Source: Methylobacterium jeotgali (GTDB taxonomy: Bacteria; Pseudomonadota; Alphaproteobacteria; Rhizobiales; Beijerinckiaceae). From it: a stretch of 64,000 nt of DNA. Under the pieces are notes generated by a model that saw only the letters and a list, made by a program, of their open reading frames with translations, was not told where the DNA came from and searched no databases. Shown piece by piece: positions 45,548-54,803 of this stretch. The number at the start of each line of letters is the position of its first letter. The first letter of the stretch is position 1. A program made the position numbers and the translations under genes. The stretch lies in NCBI RefSeq assembly GCF_022179345.1, contig NZ_BPQR01000062.1, forward strand, positions 1-64,000. Direction: 5' to 3'.

Positions 45548-47485
45548 TCAGGCGGCGAGGTGCCAGCCAGCCTCGATGCGGCCGACGAGATGCAGCGCCG
45601 CCTCGGGGCTTTCGGCGATGGCCGCGGCCACCGCACCCCGCGCCGCGCCGTGGGCCAGCGCGTCCGCCCAATGGGCGGCGCCCGTCGCATCGGGGGCGCG
45701 GCCGAGTGCCTCCTCGTAGAGCCCCGCGACGAAGGCGGCGTCGCCCGGCCGCGTCGGATGCAGGGCGCCGTACTCCCGCGAGGCGAGCATCGCCTCGGCC
45801 ACGCCCGCGACGCTGCCGCCTCCGTGCAGGACGGCGGTGAAGCCCGCGAGCCCGGCGGCGTCCGGCGCCCGCTCGAGCAGGCCGTGATAGAGGCGGGCGA
45901 CCTCGGCGGCCTCGGCATCCGGCACGTAGACGCCGGCACGGAAGACGCTCTCGATCCCCGCCCGGTTCTCCACCGAGAAGGCGATGCCGACCGCCACGTC
46001 GGCGCGGGAGGCGCCGTGGGCGATGAGGTCCGTCCAGTGGGCGATCTCGGCCGTGCCGCCCTCCCGGTGCAGGGCGGTCTCGTAGAGATGGCCGACGAAG
46101 CCGGCGTCGCTCCGCCCGCCCGCGCCAGCCTCCGCCTGGAACTCCCCGGAGGCGAGGATGCGCGCGGCGAGCTCCCGCGGCGAGAGGTTCGCGTCGAGCC
46201 AGCCCTCGAAGCCCAGCGCGTCGGGCGCCCGGTCGAGGAGGGCGTCGTAGAGGGTGACGATCGCGCCCGCGGCGCTCCCCGCATCGTGGCTCACCGCGCC
46301 GAAGGCCGTGCGGTTGGCCGTGAAGTCGAGGGCGAAGTCGAAGACGTCGCTGGCGCCGGCATTGCCGGCGGCGTCGATCGCGGTGGCGGTGAAGGCGTAG
46401 TCGTGGCGGGGGCCGTCGCCGGCGGTGAGGCCGAGGCTCCAGTGCCCCTGCGTGTCGGCGGTCGCGGTGCCGATCACCGTGCCGTGGTCGCGGATCGTGA
46501 CGGTGGCGCCGGCATCCTCCGCACCGACGCTGCCGGACAGGACGTGGCGGGCGGCGGACGTCCCACCGCTCGCGCCGTCGATGGCCACCTGCGGGGCCGC
46601 CCGGTCGAGGGTGAAGGCGATGGTGCCGGCCGAGAGGGCGCGGCCCTGCGCGTCCAGCGGCGTCACCGAGACGGTATGCGCCCCGTCCGCCAGCGCCGCG
46701 GGGTCGTAGGCGGCGACCGGCCGGCCGTCGACGAGGGTCACGAGGGCGGCCCCGGTCCCGTCCGTGAGGATCGTCAGCGCGGCGTCGGAGGTGATGCGGT
46801 CGCCCGGGAGGCCGGTGTCGTGGGCCAGCGCGACGCGGGGCGCGCCGGGGCCGTCCGGCGCGTAGGTCTCCGGCGCCTTCGGGTCGACGAGGATGGTGTT
46901 GCCCGCGGCCGAGGCGGTGTTGCCGGCCCGGTCGGTGATGCGGAGCGTGGCCGCGACGGGTCCGTCGAAGCCCGAGAGGTCGGCCCGGTAGCTGCCGTCG
47001 GCGCCGACCGCGACCTCCGTGACATGGGTGCCGTCGCTGAAGCGCGCGACCGCGGTGGCGTCGGCGTCGAGGCCCCCGACGTGGAAGGGCACGGACACGG
47101 ATTCGACCGCGTTGACGATCCGGTCCGGGGTGATGCCGACCGCGAGGCTCGCGAGGGCGCCCGCGTCGGCGGTGAGGTCGAGGGCGAGATCGCGCCCGGC
47201 GCTCGCCGTCTGGCCTTCCGCGTCCGTCACCAGCGCCTCGACCCGGTAGGGCGAGACGCCGCCCGACAGGCGCGCCACCGCCGCGGCCGGGACGCTGACG
47301 CTCCAGACGCCGCCCGTCACCGTCACGGCGTAGGTCGTGCCGGCGAGCGAGAGGGAGAGGGCTGTCCCGTCCCCAAGGCCGGTAGTGGTGCCGCGGACCG
47401 TCACCGCCGCGGCGTGCTCGGCCGCGTCGAGGATGTCGTCGCCGGCGATCGGCGCGATCGTCACGGTGGGGAGCAGGGTGGCCAT
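45548..47485 (-). CDS. repeat protein with bacterial Ig-like and DUF4214 domains
   Basis: This 645-residue protein begins MATLLPTVTIAPIAGDD and has several Ig-like modules of about 90–100 residues (TVRGTTTGLGDGTALSLSLA; YRADLSGFDGPVAATLRITD; VTIRDHGTVIGTATADTQGH). Residues from about 400 hold four DUF4214-type units with the consensus ..L.RAPD..G...W...L..G. (TLYDALLDRAPDALGFEGWL; YHGLLERAPDAAGLAGF; YEEALGRAPDATGAAHW). There is no classical signal peptide, so type I secretion is likely, as for similar adhesin-like proteins. A longer frame to 47539 exists but is less likely to be the start. Confidence 0.78.
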   Translation of the reverse strand: MATLLPTVTIAPIAGDDILDAAEHAAAVTVRGTTTGLGDGTALSLSLAGTTYAVTVTGGVWSVSVPAAAVARLSGGVSPYRVEALVTDAEGQTASAGRDLALDLTADAGALASLAVGITPDRIVNAVESVSVPFHVGGLDADATAVARFSDGTHVTEVAVGADGSYRADLSGFDGPVAATLRITDRAGNTASAAGNTILVDPKAPETYAPDGPGAPRVALAHDTGLPGDRITSDAALTILTDGTGAALVTLVDGRPVAAYDPAALADGAHTVSVTPLDAQGRALSAGTIAFTLDRAAPQVAIDGASGGTSAARHVLSGSVGAEDAGATVTIRDHGTVIGTATADTQGHWSLGLTAGDGPRHDYAFTATAIDAAGNAGASDVFDFALDFTANRTAFGAVSHDAGSAAGAIVTLYDALLDRAPDALGFEGWLDANLSPRELAARILASGEFQAEAGAGGRSDAGFVGHLYETALHREGGTAEIAHWTDLIAHGASRADVAVGIAFSVENRAGIESVFRAGVYVPDAEAAEVARLYHGLLERAPDAAGLAGFTAVLHGGGSVAGVAEAMLASREYGALHPTRPGDAAFVAGLYEEALGRAPDATGAAHWADALAHGAARGAVAAAIAESPEAALHLVGRIEAGWHLAA

Positions 47486-47770
47486 CGGATCGGTCTTCCC
47501 GCGCGGCCACGGGGCCGGCTGTGTCTCGGGCTCCACCATAGCCGCAAATCGGCCCGGCGGGCGGGCTCGGGGCGGCGGGACGCGGCCGAATTGCCGATCT
47601 TAGTACACAATCAAGGTTAACGCTCCGCCAAGGGATGCCCAAGGGACCCGCTCGGGACGCGCTCGGGACGCCCTCCCCCGCATCGCGGCCCTGCATCCGT
47701 CCCGATTGACCGGATCGGCGCGGCGCCGCACAACGCTGCCGCTTGAGGCTCAACGCCGGAGGACGCGACC

Positions 47771-48052
47771 ATGGACGCGACGAGCGGGGCGCCCCGCCCG
47801 ACCATCGGACAGAGCGACGTGGTGCGCGTCGGGCTCATCGAGGCCCTGCGGCAGGTGGTGCAGGAGCTGAGCCTGGCCATCGGCCCCGACCGCGAGGGCG
47901 AGCTGACCGACCTGCGCAACCGCATCATCGGCGAGGCCCTGCGCTCGCCGATGCTCGACCTCCCCGCGGGCGAGCGCAAGCTCGCCACCGAGATGATCGC
48001 CGCCGGCATCGGGCTCGCCTTCCACACGGCCCGCAAGGCCGAGCGCCGGTGA
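47771..48052 (+). CDS. small helical hypothetical protein upstream of speG
   Basis: This 93-residue soluble protein has mostly alpha-helical content ([55 protein letters not shown]). GGAGG precedes the ATG at good distance. Its stop overlaps the GTG of speG (GTGA), so the two are translationally coupled, and a role in the same process is likely. No family was recognised. Confidence 0.65.
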   Translation: MDATSGAPRPTIGQSDVVRVGLIEALRQVVQELSLAIGPDREGELTDLRNRIIGEALRSPMLDLPAGERKLATEMIAAGIGLAFHTARKAERR

Positions 48053-48630
48053 CGCGCCCGTCGAGCGCCAAGGTCGTCGAGGCGGGGGTCAAGCTGCGGC
48101 CGCTGGAGCGGGAGGACCTGCTCTTCGTCCACCAGCTCAACAACAACGACAGCATCATGCGCTACTGGTTCGAGGAGGCCTACGAGTCCTTCGCCGAGCT
48201 GTCGCAGCTCTACGAGCGCAACATCCACAACCAGACCGAGCGGCGCTTCATCATCGCGACCGGCGCCAACGAGGCGGCGGGCCTCGTCGAGCTCGTGGAG
48301 ATCAACCACCTGCACCGGCGCTGCGAGTTCCAGATCGCGGTCCACCCGGCCTTCCAGGGCCGGGGCTACGCGCGGGCGGCGACGCGCATCGCCATCGACT
48401 ACGCCTTCAAGGTGCTCAACATCCACAAGCTCTACCTGCACGTGGATGGTGACAACGCCCGCGCGGCCGGCATCTACGAGAGCTGTGGCTTCCGCTCCGA
48501 GGGCGTCCTCAAGGACGAGTTCTTCGTCAACGGCCGCTACCGCGACGCCGTGCGCATGTGCCTGTTCCAGCCGGACTACCTCGCCATGCGCGGCCCCGGC
48601 GAGGTCGCCCAGCCCGTGCTGAAGGCGTGA
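48049..48630 (+). CDS. speG: spermidine N1-acetyltransferase SpeG
   Basis: This 193-residue GNAT acetylates spermidine or spermine. It has [20 protein letters not shown], then [20 protein letters not shown]. The substrate/acetyl-CoA segment is [20 protein letters not shown], with the Q-x-x-G-x-A-like motif QGRGYA. The C-terminal pattern [20 protein letters not shown] is typical of SpeG. The GTG start overlaps the stop of the preceding gene. Confidence 0.93.
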   Translation: MTRPSSAKVVEAGVKLRPLEREDLLFVHQLNNNDSIMRYWFEEAYESFAELSQLYERNIHNQTERRFIIATGANEAAGLVELVEINHLHRRCEFQIAVHPAFQGRGYARAATRIAIDYAFKVLNIHKLYLHVDGDNARAAGIYESCGFRSEGVLKDEFFVNGRYRDAVRMCLFQPDYLAMRGPGEVAQPVLKA

Positions 48631-48637
48631 TGCGCGC

Positions 48638-49891
48638 CTACCAGAGCAGCCCGTAGGGGTGGAAGCGCAGTATCGCGCCGGGCTCGATCCGCGTGGCCTC
48701 GTCGGGGATCTCGGCGAGCCCGTCGCTCTCCGTCAGCGAGGACAGGAGCGCGGAGCCATCCCGGGGGAAGCGGTGCAGCTCGGGCAGCCCGTCCAAACCC
48801 GTCCGCAAGCTTGCGCGTAAAAACTCGCGGCGGCCGGGCCGCTTGCGCAGGCCGAAGACGGCGCGCACGGGCTGGCCCTCCGGCGCCGTGTAGAGGGCAC
48901 CGCCGAGGCGGGCCAGCAGCGGCCCGACCACGAAGGCGAGGGTGACGTAGGCCGCGACCGGGTTGCCGGGCAGCCCGACGAAGGGCGTGCCGGCGACGAT
49001 CCCCATGGCCACGGGCCGGCCGGGCTTGATCGCCAGCCGCCAGAACGCCAGCCGTCCGACGGCCTCGACCGCCCCGCGGACATGGTCCTCCTCCCCCACC
49101 GAGACGCCGCCGGAGGTGAGGACGAGGTCGTGGCCGGCCGCAGCCTCCGAGAGGCGCGCGGCGAGCGCCGCGGGCGCGTCGCGCAGGATGCCGAGATCGG
49201 CGACCTCGGCGCCGAGGCGCGCCAGCAGCGCGGCGATCATCACCCGGTTCGAGTCGTGGATCGCACCCGGCGCCAGCGGCCGGCCGGGCTCGGTGAGCTC
49301 GTCGCCGGTGGAGAACACCGCCACCCGCAGCCGCCGGCGCACGGGCAGGCGGTCGTGGCCGCTCGCGGCGGCGAGCGCCAGGTCCTGGGGGCGCAGGCGC
49401 CGGCCCTGCGGGATGACGAGGGCGCCCTCCCCCGCATCCTCGCCGCCCGCGCGGGCGTTGGCGCCGCGGATAAGGCCAGGGGGCAGGCTCACCCGGTCGC
49501 CGTCCAGCGTGACGTCCTCCTGCATGAACACCGTGTCGGCGCCGGGCGGCAGGGCGGCGCCGGTGAAGATGCGCACCGCGCCGGGCCACACGGCGCCCTC
49601 CCCCGCTTGGGCTCCGGCGGGCAGCCGCCCGGTGACGGGAAGCCGCGTCGGACCTTCCGGCGCGAGGTCGGCATGGCGCACGGCGTAGCCGTCGACGGCG
49701 GAGTTGGCGAAGGGCGGCACCGCGTGGAGCGCATGGATGTCGGCGGCGGCGACCCGCCCGTCGGCGAGCCCGAGCGGCACGGTCTCGATCCCCGCCGTCA
49801 CCGGCAGGCGCTGCGCGATCAGGGCGGCGGCCTCCTCGACGCGTAGGACCGGGGCGCCGGGGACGAAGCAGTCGTCAGTGAGCTGCGCCAT
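48638..49891 (-). CDS. moeA: molybdopterin molybdenumtransferase MoeA
   Basis: This 417-residue enzyme inserts molybdate into adenylylated molybdopterin. It has ADGRVAAADIHALHAVPPFA, NSAVDGYAVRHADL, GAVRIFTGAALPPGADTVFM, VAVFSTGDELTEPG and TSGGVSVGEEDHVRGAVEAV. FVGLPGNPVAAYVTLAFVVG is the family block before the C-terminal domain. It is convergent with speG, and only 7 bases separate the stops. Confidence 0.94.
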   Translation of the reverse strand: MAQLTDDCFVPGAPVLRVEEAAALIAQRLPVTAGIETVPLGLADGRVAAADIHALHAVPPFANSAVDGYAVRHADLAPEGPTRLPVTGRLPAGAQAGEGAVWPGAVRIFTGAALPPGADTVFMQEDVTLDGDRVSLPPGLIRGANARAGGEDAGEGALVIPQGRRLRPQDLALAAASGHDRLPVRRRLRVAVFSTGDELTEPGRPLAPGAIHDSNRVMIAALLARLGAEVADLGILRDAPAALAARLSEAAAGHDLVLTSGGVSVGEEDHVRGAVEAVGRLAFWRLAIKPGRPVAMGIVAGTPFVGLPGNPVAAYVTLAFVVGPLLARLGGALYTAPEGQPVRAVFGLRKRPGRREFLRASLRTGLDGLPELHRFPRDGSALLSSLTESDGLAEIPDEATRIEPGAILRFHPYGLLW

Positions 49892-49972
49892 CGGCCTCCA
49901 CGCCCTCGTCCCCTCATCGACCCCTCTCGAGCGGTCCGGTATCGGTGATCGCGGCCGCGCCGTCGAGGCCGC

Positions 49973-50776
49973 TCACGGCGGTGCGGCGAGCGCCCGGCGC
50001 ATGGCGAGGCCGAGCCCGCGCGGGTCGGCGTAGCCCACGGCGCGGGCGACCGCGCGGGGCGCCTGACCGTCCGCCTCCAGCGCCAGGGCGCGCAGGACCC
50101 GCGCCCGCGTGCGCCACGCGCCGAAGCTCAGGCCCGTCTCGGCCCGGAAGCCGCGGGTGAGCGTCCGGCGGCTCGCCCCCGCCTGGTCCGCCCAGGCATC
50201 GAGGTCGCGCTCCGCGCCGGGATCGGCCATCAGCGCAGCGCAGACCCGCCGGAGCCTCGGATCGCGGGGCAGCGGCAGGGTCAGGGGCGTCTCCGGCGCG
50301 CGGGCGATCTCGTCGAGGATCAGGGCGGCGAGGTGGCCGCCCCGGCCGGCCTCGTCGTACAGGACCGGCTCCTCCGCCAGCGCCGTCAGCGCCGCCGCGA
50401 GCAGCCCCGAGACCTCGAGCACCCGGCAGCCGGAGATCGGCCCGAACAGGGGTGCCGCCAGGGCTTCCGGTGCGATGTAGGCCGAGCACATCGCGACGAG
50501 GCCGTGCATGGTCACGTCGTGGTCGAGGCAGGGCGGGATGAAGAGGGCGTGCTCGGCGGGCAGCACCCAAGTGCCGTCGGCGGCGTTCACCAGCGTCAGC
50601 CCGGTCGAGGCGTGGAGGAGCTGCGCGCGGGCGTGCCGGTGCCATCCGGTGCGGGCGCCCGCCGGGTAGGCCCGCGACAGCACCGCCACCGGGCGCGGCA
50701 CGTCCTGGCAGTCCTCGGCCCGGCGCGGGCGCGCCGGCGCCTCCCCGCCTCCATCCCGTGCCGTTGGCCCGATCAT
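49973..50776 (-). CDS. AraC family transcriptional regulator
   Basis: This 267-residue regulator has an N-terminal cupin (AGARTGWHRHARAQLLHAST; HALFIPPCLDHDVTMHGLVA) and a C-terminal pair of helix-turn-helix units: LDAWADQAGASRRTLTRGFR, then APRAVARAVGYADPRGLGLA. The start used is the ATG at 50776; an upstream extension reads as non-family sequence. It is divergent from an MFS transporter 80 bases away, the likely target. Confidence 0.9.
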   Translation of the reverse strand: MIGPTARDGGGEAPARPRRAEDCQDVPRPVAVLSRAYPAGARTGWHRHARAQLLHASTGLTLVNAADGTWVLPAEHALFIPPCLDHDVTMHGLVAMCSAYIAPEALAAPLFGPISGCRVLEVSGLLAAALTALAEEPVLYDEAGRGGHLAALILDEIARAPETPLTLPLPRDPRLRRVCAALMADPGAERDLDAWADQAGASRRTLTRGFRAETGLSFGAWRTRARVLRALALEADGQAPRAVARAVGYADPRGLGLAMRRALAAPP

Positions 50777-50856
50777 GCCGGAATACGGCCCGACATGGTG
50801 GGGCGGGTCAAGTATGACGGTCGGGCGCGGACGCACCGCCCTCCCGAGTGCCGGCC

Positions 50857-52068
50857 ATGACCCTGGCGACCATCAGCCCCGAGACCCTGTCGCGCCGCAC
50901 GCTGCTCTTCGTGAACGCCGCGCACGCCCTCGACCACTACGTGCTGCTGATCTACCCGACGGCGGTGATCGCCATCGCCGCGCAGACGGGGCTCGGCTAC
51001 GGCGCGCTGATCGGGCTCGCCACAGGCGCCTTCGTGGCCTTCGGCCTGTGCTCGCTGCCGATGGGCTGGCTCGGCGACCGGCTCGGGCGGCGCACCATGC
51101 TCGCGGCGTTCTTCCTCGGCTACGGCCTCGCCTGCCTCGGGGTCGCGACGGCGAACGGCCCGACGGGCTTCGCCGTCTGGCTCCTGGTGCTCGGGATCGC
51201 CTCGGCGATCTACCACCCGGTCGGCTCGGCGATGCTGGTGAGCCACGCCCGCCGCCTCGGCCGCGACCTCGGCACCAACGCGGTCTGCGGCAATCTCGGC
51301 TCGGCGAGCGCCGCCGGGGCGACGGCGGCGCTCGCGGCCGGCTTCGGCTGGCGGGCCGCCTTCGTCGTGCCGGGGCTCGTCTGCCTCGCCCTCGGGGCGG
51401 CCTTCCTCGCCCTGGTACCCGGCGACGGAGAGCGCCGCGACGGGCGCGCGGGGGCCGCGCCGACCATCCCGCAGCGGCGCCCGCTGGCGCTGCTCGCCGT
51501 GTTCGCGGTGGCGGTGGTGGCCGGCGGCATGACCTTCAACCTCACCACGATCAGCCTGCCCAAGGTCCTCGACGAGCGCCTCGGCATCGAATTGCCCCTC
51601 GTCTTGATGGGCGCGCTCGCGACCCTGGTCTTCGTGTTCGGTGCGCTGATCCAGTGGCTGATGGGCCGGCTCGTCGACCGGCTGTCGCTGCCGACGATCT
51701 TCGTCGGGCTCGCGGTGCTCCAGCCGGCGGGGCTGGCGCTCGCCGCGGCGACGCAAGGGCTGGCGCTGCTGCTGGGGCTGCTGCTGACGGTCGCGGCGAT
51801 CTACGGGCAGGTCGTCGTCAACGACGCCATGGTCGCCCGCTACGTGCCCGCCCGGCACCGGGCGACGGCCTTCGGGGTGCGCTACTGCCTCGGCTTCACC
51901 GCGAGCGGCTTCGTGGTGCCGATGATCGCCCTGATGCACGACCGGGGCGGCTTCGGGCTGGTGCTCGGCGCCGCCGCCCTGTGCGGTCTGGCGGTCTGGC
52001 TCGCGGCGCTCGCCTTCTACTTGCTGGCCAGCGACCGGCGCGGCGAGAGCACCGTGCCGGCGGAATAG
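50857..52068 (+). CDS. MFS transporter
   Basis: This 403-residue protein has about 12 membrane helices. The loop 2–3 motif GWLGDRLGRRTMLAAFFLGY is the MFS signature, and HPVGSAMLVSHARRLGRDLG is typical of fosmidomycin-resistance/sugar-type members. The substrate is unknown. A GTG at 50848 would add three residues. The divergent AraC regulator probably controls it. Confidence 0.9.
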   Translation: MTLATISPETLSRRTLLFVNAAHALDHYVLLIYPTAVIAIAAQTGLGYGALIGLATGAFVAFGLCSLPMGWLGDRLGRRTMLAAFFLGYGLACLGVATANGPTGFAVWLLVLGIASAIYHPVGSAMLVSHARRLGRDLGTNAVCGNLGSASAAGATAALAAGFGWRAAFVVPGLVCLALGAAFLALVPGDGERRDGRAGAAPTIPQRRPLALLAVFAVAVVAGGMTFNLTTISLPKVLDERLGIELPLVLMGALATLVFVFGALIQWLMGRLVDRLSLPTIFVGLAVLQPAGLALAAATQGLALLLGLLLTVAAIYGQVVVNDAMVARYVPARHRATAFGVRYCLGFTASGFVVPMIALMHDRGGFGLVLGAAALCGLAVWLAALAFYLLASDRRGESTVPAE

Positions 52069-52075
52069 GGGGCGG

Positions 52076-52681
52076 TCAGGGCGCCTTGCACTCCATGAGC
52101 CCGGCGGCTTCCGAGACGCTGAGCGCCCGGCGCCGGATCTCGGGCGCGACGCCCGGATCCTCCGAGACGGAGGCCGCCTCGTCGCGCAGGGTGCGGTCGC
52201 AGGCGCAGGACCGGTAGCCGGCCGCGTCGTAGCAGGCGTCGTGGCGCATGCAGGCGGCGTCGAGGAGATCGGTGGCCGGCAACCCTTCGCCCCGCTGGCC
52301 CGCGCCGCAATAGTTGCCGTGGTAGAGCGAGCGTCCGGTCAGCACCTCTCCGAGCGCGCCCTTGGGCGGGGCCGGCGCCTCGCGCTCGGCGCCGGGGTTG
52401 AGGTCGTTGGCCGGGCCCCCCGCCTTCGAGCCGGAGTTGCGCAGCGCCTTCGGGACCGAGGAGCTCGCGCCGGGCTCCGTCAGGGCCTCGCCGGTGCGCG
52501 AGTTCGGGTCCGACAGGTCCGGCAGCGGCGGGGGCGGGCCCGGACGGGGCTCGTCGGCCTCCGCGGGCACCTCGACGATGGCGGGGGCCGGCGCCTGGGG
52601 AACGGTCTGGGCGAGGGCCGGGCCTCCGGCGATGAGCGCTGCGAGACAGGCGGCGCGAAGGGAGCGGGGAAGGGCCTGCAT
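52076..52681 (-). CDS. secreted phospholipase-A2-like protein
   Basis: This 201-residue protein has a signal peptide (LRAACLAALIAGGPALAQTV). A Pro-rich linker follows, and a Cys-rich domain holds YHGNYCGAGQRGEGLPATDL and DAACMRHDACYDAAGYRSCA. HDACYD is the PLA2 catalytic His-Asp motif, and the preceding glycines match the calcium loop. It is predicted to be a secreted lipase or toxin-like protein, though bacterial members have poorly known roles. It is convergent with the MFS gene, 7 bases apart. Confidence 0.8.
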   Translation of the reverse strand: MQALPRSLRAACLAALIAGGPALAQTVPQAPAPAIVEVPAEADEPRPGPPPPLPDLSDPNSRTGEALTEPGASSSVPKALRNSGSKAGGPANDLNPGAEREAPAPPKGALGEVLTGRSLYHGNYCGAGQRGEGLPATDLLDAACMRHDACYDAAGYRSCACDRTLRDEAASVSEDPGVAPEIRRRALSVSEAAGLMECKAP

Positions 52682-52869
52682 CGGTGTCGCCCGCCAGCGG
52701 CGGCCTCGGGTCGGCGGCCGGCACGCCAGGGGTCCGGCGCCGAAGAACGGTCGAGCTTGCCCAACCGTTCCCGCGTGTCCTGCCGCGGACCCTTGCGGCG
52801 GGCGGCGGCCTGCGGGACACAGGGTGCCCCTGGGCCCGCCCGCGCGCGGCTCGATCCGGAGAGGCCACC

Positions 52870-53133
52870 GTGACGAACCGCCCTCGCGTCGCGCCCGCGG
52901 GCCTCGCCGCCCTCCTCTCCCTCGCCCTTTCGGGCTCGGCCCTGGCCCAGGCCGGGTTCGGCATTCCCGGCGGCAGCGTCGGCCTGACCGCGCGCGGCGT
53001 GCCGGCGAACCCCTTCGCCTCGAACTACCCGTCCGCCCCTCCGCCGGCCGTGGCGCCCTCTCCGCGCCACCGCGTCCACGCCGCCGACGCGCCTCGCCGC
53101 CGGCCGGCGCGCCGGGCCCCTCGGCCGCGCTGA
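52870..53133 (+). CDS. small secreted protein, Pro/Arg-rich
   Basis: This 87-residue protein has a signal peptide (LAALLSLALSGSALAQAG) and a low-complexity Pro/Ala/Arg tail. The GTG start is preceded by GGAGAGG. It is divergent from the phospholipase-A2-like gene with about 190 bp between, which could be a shared promoter region. No family was recognised. Confidence 0.55.
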   Translation: MTNRPRVAPAGLAALLSLALSGSALAQAGFGIPGGSVGLTARGVPANPFASNYPSAPPPAVAPSPRHRVHAADAPRRRPARRAPRPR

Positions 53134-53142
53134 GACGACGTC

Positions 53143-53655
53143 TCAGGCGGAGCCGCCGAGCCAGAGCCCGACCGCGAAGACGATACCGCCGCCGACGAGA
53201 ACCTGGACGATCGTGCCGGGGAGGCTCGAGCGCATGTAGCGCCAGCGGATCGCGGCGATCGCCAGGAGCTCGATCACGACCACGGCATAGGCGAGGTGAA
53301 GCGCCACGCTCATGTTGGCGATCAGGAAGGGCAGCGTGTGCAGCATCCCGCCGAGCGCCGTCGCGAGGCCGGTGATCAACCCGCGCCCCAGGGGCGCGCC
53401 GCGGCCGCTGACGGCGCCGTCGTCGGACAGCGCTTCCGCGAGCCCCATGCTGATGCCCGCCCCGAGGGAGGCGGCGAGCCCGACGGAGAAGGCGCTCAAG
53501 GGCCGGCCGGTGAGGCCGGCGGCCGCGAACAGGGGCGCCAGCGTCGAGACCGAGCCGTCCATCAGGCCGAGAAGGGCCGGCTGCACCCGCTGGAGCACGA
53601 AGTCGCGCTCGTGCGGCGGCAGGTCCTGGACGAAGGCGGGCAGGGTCTGGGGCAT
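53143..53655 (-). CDS. VIT-family membrane protein (MbfA C-terminal-like), probable iron/manganese exporter
   Basis: This 170-residue protein shows [40 protein letters not shown] and [20 protein letters not shown], which match the vacuolar-iron-transporter half of MbfA from Rhizobiales. The N-terminal erythrin/ferritin half of MbfA is absent. An upstream ATG at 53667 would add four residues. A TCTAAAC/GTTTAGA dyad lies 27–51 bases upstream, so iron-dependent control is likely. Confidence 0.85.
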   Translation of the reverse strand: MPQTLPAFVQDLPPHERDFVLQRVQPALLGLMDGSVSTLAPLFAAAGLTGRPLSAFSVGLAASLGAGISMGLAEALSDDGAVSGRGAPLGRGLITGLATALGGMLHTLPFLIANMSVALHLAYAVVVIELLAIAAIRWRYMRSSLPGTIVQVLVGGGIVFAVGLWLGGSA

Positions 53656-53681
53656 GACAGGCTCCATCAGTTTATATCGAT

Positions 53682-53706
53682 TCTAAACTGGTGGAGCTTG
53701 TTTAGA
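53682..53706 (-). promoter_or_regulatory. iron-control-element-like dyad upstream of the VIT gene
   Basis: TCTAAAC (53682–53688) and GTTTAGA (53700–53706) form a perfect 7-bp dyad with an 11-base spacer. They resemble the TTTAGAA/TTCTAAA half sites of Irr-type iron-control elements, though the spacer is longer than usual. The position fits a promoter for the VIT gene. Confidence 0.5.
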
Positions 53707-53770
53707 GAAATTACAAACCGGTGAGGGGCGGTCCTCCTCGGGCTTGTTTCGATCCCCGCGCCTCGCGCCG

Positions 53771-54664
53771 CTACGCGACCACGAGGTCGAGGGTGCGCTC
53801 CGCCGGGGCGAGGCGGACCCGCCGCCCCCAGTCGAAGGGCAGGAAGTCCTGCTCGATGCCGTCGGCGAAGATCACGCCGCCCTCGTTCATCCGCGAGGTG
53901 ACGAGAAGCGGCGCGGCCTCGAGCTTGCCTGCTCTCAACCCCGTGCCGGTGCCGCGGCTCGGGAAGGGCTCGCGCACCCAGTAGCCCACCGCCGGCTCCT
54001 CGGGCCCGAGCGAGAGCCCGAGATGCGTCGCCTCGCTGATCGAGCGCGCCCAGCCCGTCGCCCCCGTGCCCGATGCGACGATGAGCCCGCTCGAGGACTG
54101 CTCCTCCGCCCGACCCCCGTCCTCGATCCGGTAGCGGGCGGACTGGTGGCTGCGGTGGCCGACGAAGATCTCGTTCAAGGCGAACAGGCTGCCGCCCTGG
54201 TCGATGCGGGCCTCGACCATGGTGCGTCGCTCGATCCGGGCCCGGCCGGCGGCTGCCGCCGGCAGCAGGCCCGCGAGGGAATCGACCGAGGCGCGGGCGA
54301 GCACGCCGTCGTAGAGGTCCGGCAGCGGGTTCACGCCGATCACCGGCTGGCCCCCGGCATACTTGGCGAGGTTCGCCACCAGCCCGTCCTGGCCGAGCGC
54401 GACGATCACGTCCTCGGCCGCGAACAGGAAGCGGTCGAGGTCGGCCCGCTGCACCAGCGCCTGGCGCCAGCCGGCGGGGACCAGCGCCCGCGCCCTGGCG
54501 AGTGCCGCGTGGAAGCGCGCGTGCCGGGCCTCGATGACCCCGAGATCCTCGCCCCGGCTCTCCAGGAAGAACCGCGCCTGCCCCCGCGTCGCGTGCCGGG
54601 CGATGAGGTCCTCGTAGTCGGTCGCCCGGACCACGAACACGGCGCGGGGGGTGATCGCCGCCAT
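53771..54664 (-). CDS. NAD-kinase-like (ATP-NAD kinase fold) protein
   Basis: This 297-residue protein matches the NAD kinase fold: FLFAAEDVIVALGQDGLVAN (GQDG in place of GGDG, Asp kept), GGQPVIGVNPLPDLYDGVLA, the N-E motif GGSLFALNEIFVGHRSHQSA and QSSSGLIVASGTGATGWARS. It is probably a divergent paralogue of the main NAD kinase, or acts on a related substrate. It is the last gene of an NrtR-like/SPFH operon, with a 139-bp gap containing a 15-bp-arm hairpin before it. Confidence 0.8.
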   Translation of the reverse strand: MAAITPRAVFVVRATDYEDLIARHATRGQARFFLESRGEDLGVIEARHARFHAALARARALVPAGWRQALVQRADLDRFLFAAEDVIVALGQDGLVANLAKYAGGQPVIGVNPLPDLYDGVLARASVDSLAGLLPAAAAGRARIERRTMVEARIDQGGSLFALNEIFVGHRSHQSARYRIEDGGRAEEQSSSGLIVASGTGATGWARSISEATHLGLSLGPEEPAVGYWVREPFPSRGTGTGLRAGKLEAAPLLVTSRMNEGGVIFADGIEQDFLPFDWGRRVRLAPAERTLDLVVA

Positions 54665-54753
54665 GACGAGATCTCCATTCTGTCTGCCTCCGCCCCGATA
54701 GGATCGGAGCTGAGGCGTTCCGCGCATGAGCGCGGGCGCCCGTTCGGGCTGGC

Positions 54754-54785
54754 GCTGCACTTTCGGCCATGGCCGAAGGTGCAGC
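54754..54785. other. stem-loop between SPFH and NAD-kinase-like genes
   Basis: GCTGCACTTTCGGCC (54754–54768) pairs with GGCCGAAGGTGCAGC (54771–54785) with one mismatch. It could be an attenuator, a processing hairpin or an mRNA end that lowers the expression of the kinase-like gene. Confidence 0.5.
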
Positions 54786-54803
54786 AGTCCGAGGTTTCGC
54801 GCC

